Shown here piece by piece: positions 57,011 through 64,000 of a stretch of DNA of 64,000 bases. The DNA is taken from assembly GCA_036873755.1 (NCBI GenBank), contig JAVTVY010019497.1, positions 1 through 64,000 on the forward strand. Direction: 5' to 3'. The position numbers and the translations under genes are program-made. Source of the DNA: Hanleya hanleyi. Taxonomy: Eukaryota > Mollusca > Polyplacophora > Lepidopleurida > Hanleyidae. The notes under the pieces were generated by a model. That model was not told where the DNA came from, made no database searches, and worked only from the letters and a program-made list of their open reading frames with translations. How positions within the stretch are numbered: position 1 is the stretch's first letter; each line of letters opens with the position of its first letter.

Positions 57011-57997
57011 CAGATAGTTGTTTGCGCATTCTGAGTATCTATCAGTGCATGGGTGAATACTTTCATCCGATGGGGGTGGTGGGTCAGTTTAACCACGAAG
57101 AACGTAACATTGGTGACCCTCTCCACTATCCACTTGGTGTTGGGACGCTGTTCATAGGCCCATTCCAAAGGGATCCACAGTGTCCAGTTGGGCCAGCATC
57201 GTCTCTAGCGACGCCCGATTGGTGATTGTGAAAGGATGGTCGTACACTGGGTTGATGGCACTGGAATAGAAATAGCACAATTCACGCGTCATCTTATGGC
57301 ATAAGATGTACCCAAATGCTACATTTAATGTGAAGGACGTAGGTTGGTCATTGAAGATGGCTTCCACGTAGCTGCGTAGACGGGCGAGGTCGGTCAGTCG
57401 GAAATTGTACAAGTCCAATATAGGGCGATGACGGTGGAAGCAGTGACGGGTCATGGACCAATGGCGTCGATACATCTCACTCACTGGATGATCTTCGGGT
57501 AAGAGATCGCTGGGAACATCCACCGCATCTTCCAGAAAATGTTCGTTGTTGTCAGGCGTATGACTGGAAACAGTAATGCTAGGGACCGGCTGGATATCTA
57601 GGCTCTTCTGAGCTGTGGGTATAGGCGGGCTCTCCGTGATCGCATCACCAGTGGCATTCTCCTCCCCGGGTTCATCTTCAGTGGATCTGTCCCTCCTGGG
57701 TGCCTCTTTAGTGGAAAGTTATCCCTCATGCCGTGGTGACGGACCATGAATCAAACGCTCATGCCGTTTTAACTGACTGGGTCGTTTGAAGAGTTGACCA
57801 CATTCTTCGCATGGACGCTTGGGTGGCCCATGAATTGAACGTTCATGGCGCTGTAAATGATCTGGGCGCTGAAACGACAGTGTAGGCCTACATATCGTAC
57901 AGCTATACCGGGCGGTTCCATCGTGCTTGGTAGCCTCATGGCGGCGCAAGTCGTGCCGGCGAGTGAATGATTTCGAGCACGTAGTCCAAGTGAACAT
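57011..57997 (-). pseudogene. Zinc-finger / POLB N-terminal protein, left arm copy, broken
   Basis: Mirror copy of the gene at 60057-61043 with three visible lesions. The first finger has lost a zinc ligand (the Cys at residue 4 is Trp), a TAA stop lies at 57719-57721 after the third finger, and an extra T near 57170 shifts the frame in the segment that reads LEWAYEQRP in the other arm. The rest, including EMYRRHWSMTRHCFHRH and LDLYNFRLTDLARL, is nearly identical to the right copy. The promoter region is conserved. A clear case of one palindrome arm decaying while the other stays open. Confidence 0.8.
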
Positions 57998-58041
57998 CTT
58001 GGTGGTTGACAGAGTGTTTGATGAAACGGCCAGGCCGTTTC

Positions 58042-58050
58042 CTTTTTATA
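58042..58050 (-). promoter_or_regulatory. TATA box of the left-arm pseudogene
   Basis: Mirror of the site at 60004-60012, 45 bp upstream of the ATG at 57997. Confidence 0.5.
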
Positions 58051-58094
58051 GCAAGCTAGCTGTTGATCTATTTTTAGCACAATCAGTTCAACTT

Positions 58095-58165
58095 GGACGT
58101 CAGCGACAAGAACCCGGATGTAGGCGCGGACGTCAGCGACAAGAACCCGGATGTAGGCGCGAACG
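58095..58165. repeat. Short tandem CRE-containing repeat upstream of the left-arm gene
   Basis: GGACGTCAGCGACAAGAACC then CGGATGTAGGCGC, two to three copies of about 33 bp; mirrored at 59.89-59.96 kb (CTGACGTCCGCGCCTACATC). Each contains GACGTC. Likely part of the upstream control region. Confidence 0.6.
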
Positions 58166-58319
58166 TCAAAGGTGGAAACCTTTACACCGCGCGCGCCGGG
58201 TTCAAAGGTCAGTTCCGGTCACGTGAACGGAAGCGGAAGTGACCTCACAGAGGTCATATGCAAATGTCACTTCCGAGCTCTGAGCTCCACAGGCTTTGAG
58301 CTCCAAGAGCTCCGATCCA

Positions 58320-58790
58320 AGAAACACACTCGCAAGCACACACATACACACACAGAGGCATACATAAACACACACATACACACGCACACACACACACACG
58401 CCTACACCAACACACACGCACACACACACACAGACGCAAACTCACATTTGCATACACACACACACGCTCGCATACACAGACGCATACACACACTTGCATA
58501 CATGCACGCACGCACACACACGCACGCATACACACACGCATACACACACACACACGCACACACAGACGCATGCACACATGCATACAGACACAAACACGCA
58601 CACACACACACACATACACCCAGACACACACGCATACACACAGGCGCATACACACACATACACGCTGCACACACACACACACACATACACACACATGCAT
58701 ACACGCAAGCATACACCCACACAAACCCACACGCACATACACGCATACACACACACACACACAGACGCATACACACATGCATACACACAC
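58320..58790. repeat. CA-rich simple repeat, first block
   Basis: ACACAC runs interrupted by GCATAC and ACGC; about 470 bp, in the unmirrored centre of the palindrome. Long His-Thr or Cys-Val frames through it are artefacts. Confidence 0.95.
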
Positions 58791-59000
58791 AATATGACTA
58801 TTCACATGCAGGACATGAGAGCTTCTGGACATGGACCTGATAGAAGTCCGGAATGGTGGAACATTCGTAAACATCCGGGCACTTTTACATCCGGGGACTT
58901 TTACATCCGGGTACATCCGGGTTCTTGTACATCCTGGTTCTTGTACATCCGGGCTCTTGTCAATGACGTCCGCGCCTACATCCGGGTACTTCTATCCGGG
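58790..59000. repeat. Central segment, directly repeated at 59.76-59.97 kb
   Basis: TTCACATGCAGGACATGAGA, GCTTCTGGAC and GGTGGAACATTCGT occur in the same order and strand at 58.80 and 59.77 kb, each after a CA block, followed by ACATCCGGGT-type repeats. Confidence 0.85.
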
Positions 59001-59039
59001 TCCTTTAGCTGTGTGTTCCATACGGGTACATCGGGATTT

Positions 59040-59185
59040 ACACGGGAACAGCTGGATAGTTACGGAGGTGGCCGAAGAGACACGAAGGTGACCGAAGAGA
59101 CACGGAGGTTACCGAAGAGACACGGAGGTGCCCGAATAGTCACGGACGTCACCGAAAAGACACGGAGGTGACCAATACACACGCG
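59040..59185. repeat. 20-21 bp tandem repeat at the palindrome centre
   Basis: GGAGGTGACCGAAGAGACAC-type units, the same family as the array upstream of the POLB fragment at 1.25-1.73 kb. About seven units, one orientation. It lies at the geometric centre of the palindrome (about 59027). Confidence 0.85.
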
Positions 59186-59399
59186 TAACGTGAAGTACCC
59201 GGATGCACGCGCGGACCGCGTCGAAAGACTACCGTGGAGACCCCAAGTCCCCGAGGTATGGAAAAATCCGGTGCTTATCGATTGGCTGATTGTTCGACCG
59301 CTGATTGGTTCTTTTTCTCGACCGCTGATTGGTCCAAATGGAACTGCCCATCCTTCCCAGGTTAATCTAGAATCCTACCAAGCTCGTAATCACCGCCAC

Positions 59400-59758
59400 A
59401 TCACGCATACACACATACACGCATACACACACGCACACACATACACACAGACGCATACACGCACTCGCGTACACACACAAGCATACACATATACACGCAC
59501 GCATACACACACGCATACACACACAAACGCATACACAGACACACATACACACACACGCGTACACACACCAACACACGCAAGCACACAGACGCAAGCACAC
59601 ACACACACACACATGTACACACACACACACACACACACTCAGGGGTATACACACAGACGCATAGACACATACACAGACACATACACACACGTACACACAC
59701 ACACTCACCCAGATACATACACACAGACCCAAACATGCACACACACACACACACACAC
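59400..59758. repeat. CA-rich simple repeat, second block
   Basis: Same composition and same orientation as 58.32-58.79 kb, showing that this part of the centre is a direct, not inverted, duplication. Confidence 0.95.
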
Positions 59759-60003
59759 AATATGACTGACTATTCACATGCAGGACATGAGAGCTTCTGG
59801 ACCTCGGCCTGGTAGAAGTTGGGGATGGTGGAACATTCGTGAACATCCTAGGGTACAGGGTGCACCACAGGAGCGTACACCTGTTTGACGTCCGCGCCTA
59901 CATCCGGGTTCTTGTCGCTGACGTCCGCGCCTACATCCGGGTTCTTGTCACTGACGTCCAAGTCGAACTGATTGCGCTAAAAATAGATCAACAGCTAGCT
60001 TGC

Positions 60004-60012
60004 TATAAAAAG
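60004..60012 (+). promoter_or_regulatory. TATA box of the right-arm gene
   Basis: TATAAAAAG 45 bp upstream of the ATG at 60057, conserved in the left arm at 58042-58050. Expected start of transcription near 60035 (TCATCAGACACT). Confidence 0.6.
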
Positions 60013-60031
60013 GAAACGGCCTGGCCGTTTC
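60013..60031. promoter_or_regulatory. Perfect 19-bp palindrome between TATA box and start site
   Basis: GAAACGGCCTGGCCGTTTC reads the same on both strands apart from the central base and abuts the TATA box. The left arm has the same palindrome at 58023-58041. Position suits an operator-like site or a 5' UTR hairpin; function is inference. Confidence 0.5.
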
Positions 60032-60056
60032 ATCAGACACTCTGTCAACCACCAAG

Positions 60057-61043
60057 ATGTTCACTTGTACTACGTGCTCGAAATCATTCACTCGCCGGCA
60101 CGACTTGCGCCGCCATGAGGCTACCAAGCACGATGGAACCGCCCGGTATAGCTGTACGATATGTAGGCCTACACTGTCGTTTCAGCGCCCAGATCATTTA
60201 CAGCGCCATGAACGTTCAATTCATAGGCCACCCAAGCGTCCATGCGAAGAATGTGGTCAACTCTTCAAACGACCCAGTCAGTTAAAACGGCATGAGCGTT
60301 TGATTCATGGTCCGTCACCACGGCATGAGGGACAACTTTCCACTAAAGAGGCACCCAGGAGGGACAGATCCACTGAAGATGAACCCGGGGAGGAGAATGC
60401 CACTGGTGATGCGATCACGGAGAGCCCGCCTATACCCACAGCTCAGAAGAGCCTAGATATCCAGCCGGTCCCTAGCATTACTGTTTCCAGTCATACGCCT
60501 GACAACAACGAACATTTTCTGGAAGATGCGGTGGATGTTCCCAGCGATCTCTTACCCGAAGATCATCCAGTGAGTGAGATGTATCGACGCCATTGGTCCA
60601 TGATCCGTCACTGCTTCCACCGTCATCGCCCTATATTGGACTTGTACAATTTCCGACTGACCGACCTCGCCCGTCTACGCAGCTACGTGGAAGCCATCTT
60701 CAATGACCAACCTACGTCCTTCACATTAAATATAGCATTTGGGTACATCTTATGCCATAAGATGACGCGTGAATTATGCTATTTCTATTCCAGTGCCATC
60801 AACCCAGTGTACGACCATCCTTTCACAATCACCAATCGGGCGTCGCTAGAGACGATGCTGGCCCAACTGGACACTGTGGATCCCTTGGAATGGGCCTATG
60901 AACAGCGTCCCAACACCAAATGGATAGTGGAGAGGGTCACCAATGTTACGTTCTTCGTGGTTAAACTGACCCACCACCCCCATCGGATGAAAGTATTCAC
61001 CCATGCACTGATAGATACTCAGAATGCGCAAACAACTATCTGA
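60057..61043 (+). CDS. Three-finger C2H2 protein fused to Polinton POLB N-terminal region, right arm copy, intact 328 aa
   Basis: Single-exon frame, start chosen at the ATG 53 bp after a TATA box. Residues 4-84 hold three C2H2 fingers: C4/C7/H20/H25, C33/C36/H51/H56 and C63/C66/H79/H84. A charged, Pro/Ser-rich linker (85-165) follows, then the POLB-like segment from about 170: EMYRRHWSMIRHCFHRH, LDLYNFRLTDLARL, LEWAYEQRPNTKWIVE, NVTFFVVKL. After that the sequence departs from POLB and stops at 328, so exonuclease, polymerase and terminal-protein functions are absent. The full-length ancestor would be a protein-primed replicase above 1000 residues. What remains could bind DNA through the fingers (inference). 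AATAAA at 61298. The intact frame suggests recent origin or use. Confidence 0.75.
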   Translation: MFTCTTCSKSFTRRHDLRRHEATKHDGTARYSCTICRPTLSFQRPDHLQRHERSIHRPPKRPCEECGQLFKRPSQLKRHERLIHGPSPRHEGQLSTKEAPRRDRSTEDEPGEENATGDAITESPPIPTAQKSLDIQPVPSITVSSHTPDNNEHFLEDAVDVPSDLLPEDHPVSEMYRRHWSMIRHCFHRHRPILDLYNFRLTDLARLRSYVEAIFNDQPTSFTLNIAFGYILCHKMTRELCYFYSSAINPVYDHPFTITNRASLETMLAQLDTVDPLEWAYEQRPNTKWIVERVTNVTFFVVKLTHHPHRMKVFTHALIDTQNAQTTI

Positions 61044-61297
61044 GGATATGTTTCCTCAACGGTATCCTGGCCTGCCCGATGACGATTAGAACAAACGGTT
61101 CAGAGCGAACATGGCCGAAGATGGAACTTTCTGAAATGGCGACTTCTGATTGGACAAGAGTAGCCGAGAATACATCTAACGGACAGGAACGAATATGACA
61201 GATACAAATGGTGGCCTCTGATTGGACAAGAATCTTCTTGAATTGTAAATATACCCAACGCGGCTCCCCAGCGTGGGTATGATGTAACATTGGGGAG

Positions 61298-61303
61298 AAT
61301 AAA
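61298..61303 (+). terminator. Polyadenylation signal of the right-arm gene
   Basis: AATAAA 255 bp after the stop codon, followed by a TTCTTGTTGTTGTTCTCTC stretch (GT-rich downstream element). The same AATAAA plus TTGTTGTTGTTCTCTC context is retained in the small foldback element at 13.78-13.83 kb, which supports its role. Confidence 0.55.
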
Positions 61304-61544
61304 CTATATGAAAAAACTTCTTCTTGTTGTTGTTCTCTCATGTGTCATCCTTGTTGTTGTTGCTGTTGTTGTTCTCTCTCCGGTCTATATCATGGCGTTA
61401 TGTTAGAGTGTTAAGGTGTAACGACGGGCGTCGACGGGCGTCACTGCATTTCGAAGAATTAGTGACAATTCCATGAAATATCAGAGCTTCTGAGCTATTT
61501 CACCAGGGCGTTGAAGCATTAAGAATGGCGTTGGTGGGCATTGC

Positions 61545-64000
61545 TACAAGATGACACCTCACACGACGCATTCGCACCGCGGATGGTCCATCTCTACACC
61601 AAGTAACATCCTTCACTGCTAAAAAATGCCCACTTTCGCTACTACTCGTACTGATGACGTCACCATGACGTCACAGATGCTGTGGATATCCCTCAAATCG
61701 GGGTCTATACCCCGAGAGCTACAACATGACACCTCCCATGACGCATTCGGACCAAGGATGGTCCATCTCTACACCAAATACCATCCTTCACTGCCCCAAA
61801 ATGCTCACTTTCGCTACTACTCCTACTGATGACGTCACCAATGACGTCACAGATGCTGTGGACAGTCCTCAAATCGAGGTCTGCACGCCGAGAACTACAA
61901 GATGACACCCCACACGACGCGTTCGGACTGAGGATGAAGCATCTCTACCCCAAATACCTTCCTTCACTGCCCCAAAATGCACACTTTCGCTACTACTCGT
62001 ACTGATGACGTCACCAATGACGTCACAGATGCTGTGAACAGCCCCTAAATCGGGGTCTACACCCCGAGAGCTACAAAATGACACCTACCAGGACGCATTC
62101 GGACCAAGGATGGTCCATCTCTACCCCAAATACCTTCTTGTACTGCCCTAAAATGCCCACTTTACTTACTACTCGTACTGATGACGTCACCGATGACGTC
62201 ACAGGTGACGTGGGCAGCTCTCAAATCGGGGTCTACACCCCGAGAGCTACAAGATGACACCTTTCAGGACGCATTCGAACCGTGAATAGCCCATCTCGAC
62301 CCCAAATACCTTCATGTACTGCCCCAAAATGGCCACTTTACTTACTACAACCAACTGCGCATGCGCAGATTAACGCGACTTGCACTTAAAAACACACTAT
62401 TCTGACTCTAACCCACACAAGCTTCACTTTGACACCTTCCACGACCCATTCGGACCCACAGCGGTCCATCTCTACCCCAAACACACCCACATACCCCCTC
62501 AAAATGCCTGCTTTCTATACTACGGCCAGACTGCGCATGCGCAGAGTATTGACAACGTACGAACCATTAGTGTAGTCAAGTGCTCCTGCATGAGAGCTTC
62601 AAAATAAGACCTCATACGACACCATTGGGTCACCAGGAACTCACCTAGACTCCAACACGTCCACCCCGTATGGGCCTATACTCCCATAGCCATGCAGTGT
62701 AGGCCTATGGGCCTACCCAGGCCTCGGTGAACTTTTTCCAAAAATTTCTCCGTTTCGTGCCGGGACACTTCCTATCATGTTTGTCTTGCGAGACTAAGAA
62801 AACAAATCCAAACAACCATACCGCAAATGTATAGAAGTAGGTTTCCCAGTGGGACAAACATTGGTTCTATACCCCCAGTATGGGACTATATGGATCTATA
62901 TGGGCTATAGACAGACCTCGAACTTTTTTCAAAAATTTCACCATTTCGTGCCGGGACACTTCCTATCATGTTTGTCTTGACGAGACTAAGAAAACAAATC
63001 CAAACAACCATACCGCAAATGTCTAGAAGTAGGTTTCCCAGTGGGGCAAACATTGGTCCTATACCCCTAGTATGGGACTATATGGGTCTCCCTGAACTTT
63101 TTCCAAAACTTTCAACGATTCGCTCCGCGACACTTCCTATCATGTTTGTCTTGACGAGACTAAGAAAACGAGACCCCACAACCTATACCGCAAATGTCGA
63201 GAAGTAGGTTTCCCAGGATGGTCCTATACCCCCCATACCCCATATAGGCATTTTCCGTAATTTAGGATAAAGTCCGTGTTCCGTATTTTTTCAGGAAAAT
63301 TTTTACATACACCCACCCTGGAACTAGGGGGAGATAACTCTATTGATAGGCAAGCCCCATTAAGCCCGGCGACCTATATACCCCCATACCCCATATAGGC
63401 ATTTTCCCGGATTTTTCGATAAAGTCCGTGTTCCGTTTTTTTTTCAGGAAAATTTTTACATGCACCCACCCATGACTGGATGCCCCTTCACATAGGCTTC
63501 ACATGGATACCTCATACAACTCCATCGGCCCATTAGGGGCTCCCCTAGATCCCAAAACGTCTATTTCCATACCCTTTTCCCACAATTCCCTGTCTGCGCA
63601 TGCGTAGAATGGTGACAACGCTCGAGCCACTAGTCCAGTCAGATGCCCCTCACATAGGCTTCACATGGATACCTCATACAACTCCATCGGCCCATTAGGG
63701 GCTCCCCTAGATCCCAAAACGTCTATTTCCATACCCTTTTCCCACAATTCCCTGTCTGCGCATGCGCAGAATGGTGACAACGCCCAAACCCCTAGTCCAG
63801 TCAAAGGCCCCTTCACGAATGCTTCACATTGATACCTAATATGACCCCATTGGACCATTAGTGGCTTCCCTAGCTCCAAAACGTCTATTTTCATACCCTT
63901 TGGCCACCGCGCATGCGCAGAATGCCGATATTTCAACCCCACACCCAGCCCATCAGATGCCCCTTCACGAATGCTTCACTTTGATACCTCACTCGACCCC
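61545..64000 (-). repeat. Terminal subrepeat blocks, right arm, inverted
   Basis: Mirror of 53.75-56.51 kb, in reversed order: CRE-bearing units first (61.56-62.30 kb), then TTTGTCTTGACGAGACTAAG units (62.75-63.23 kb), then ACGTCTATTTCCATACCC units with GCGCATGCGCAGAATG (63.48-64.0 kb). Copy number is lower than at the left in the middle block (about three against four). Confidence 0.9.

Larger units (their letters stand above)
53690..64000. mobile_element. Palindromic element over 10 kb carrying a zinc-finger/POLB-N gene in each arm; right end outside window
   Basis: The arms mirror each other about a centre near 59027 (start codons at 57997 minus and 60057 plus; TATA boxes at 58050 and 60004). 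From the outside inward each arm has several blocks of 150-180 bp subrepeats (NRF-1-like and CRE palindromes), the gene 3' flank with AATAAA, the gene, and its promoter. The central 1.7 kb (58.17-59.88 kb) is not mirrored but directly duplicated. Left border near 53.69 kb is approximate; the right arm is still running at 64000. Derived from the POLB end of a Polinton-like element. Confidence 0.8.

Noticed and set aside
58172..59765. His/Thr-rich and Cys/Val-rich long frames
   Set aside because: Translation of CA/GT microsatellites in different frames.

Overview
The window looks like nuclear DNA of an invertebrate animal, most likely a marine lophotrochozoan such as a mollusc. The evidence is spliced exon-like segments with GT/AG borders and AATAAA signals, a tRNA-derived SINE with a Meta-type central domain, DIRS and non-LTR retrotransposon remnants, a Helentron-like tandem array, and above all several very large inverted-repeat (foldback) elements related to Polinton/Maverick virus-like transposons. 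I see no bacterial-type operons, ribosome binding sites or CRISPR arrays. The host species cannot be fixed from the sequence.

Layout. 1-1.9 kb: 5' part of a Polinton-type protein-primed DNA polymerase B gene (minus strand, two in-frame TGA codons) with a TATA box and an inverted array of 20-21 bp repeats upstream. 2-12.9 kb: mostly unique sequence with a 5'-truncated LINE carrying an RNase H domain (7.36-8.51 kb) and small tandem repeats. 12.9-14.6 kb: a small, internally deleted foldback element of the same family as the one at the right end. 15.45-15.75 kb: a terminal exon (minus) resembling the C-terminus of an integrase-core protein. 17.46-26.64 kb: a 9.2 kb palindrome whose arms hold a CCGCGG satellite, CRE/E-box-rich repeats, a truncated Polinton-type integrase and a core packed with AGGTCA motifs. 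26.6-27.7 kb: a related CCGCGG satellite fragment. 30.0-37.5 kb: four exons of an unrecognised gene (plus), interrupted by MITEs and minisatellites. 39.2-41.6 kb: 156-bp tandem array ending in a hairpin (Helentron-like). 42.05-42.83 kb: SINE, then a terminal exon of another unrecognised gene. 43.9-45.2 kb: decayed DIRS-like element split by a MITE with a 9-bp target duplication. 45.96-53.03 kb: a foldback element with inverted 85-90 bp satellites and a perfect 6-bp target duplication. 53.7 to beyond 64.0 kb: a palindrome of more than 10 kb whose arms each carry a TATA-driven gene for a three-finger C2H2 protein fused to the N-terminal part of Polinton DNA polymerase B; the right copy is open, the left is broken.

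How it fits together. Two of the giant palindromes keep a fragment of one gene from a Polinton-like ancestor (integrase in one, the start of POLB in the other), each duplicated head-to-head around an asymmetric centre. This is what copy-back (snap-back) replication of a linear, protein-primed genome would give, and I propose that the window records a nest of palindromic, defective Polinton derivatives. The host genes present are small exon islands between and inside these elements. Most long open frames inside the satellites are artefacts of repeat periodicity and are not annotated.
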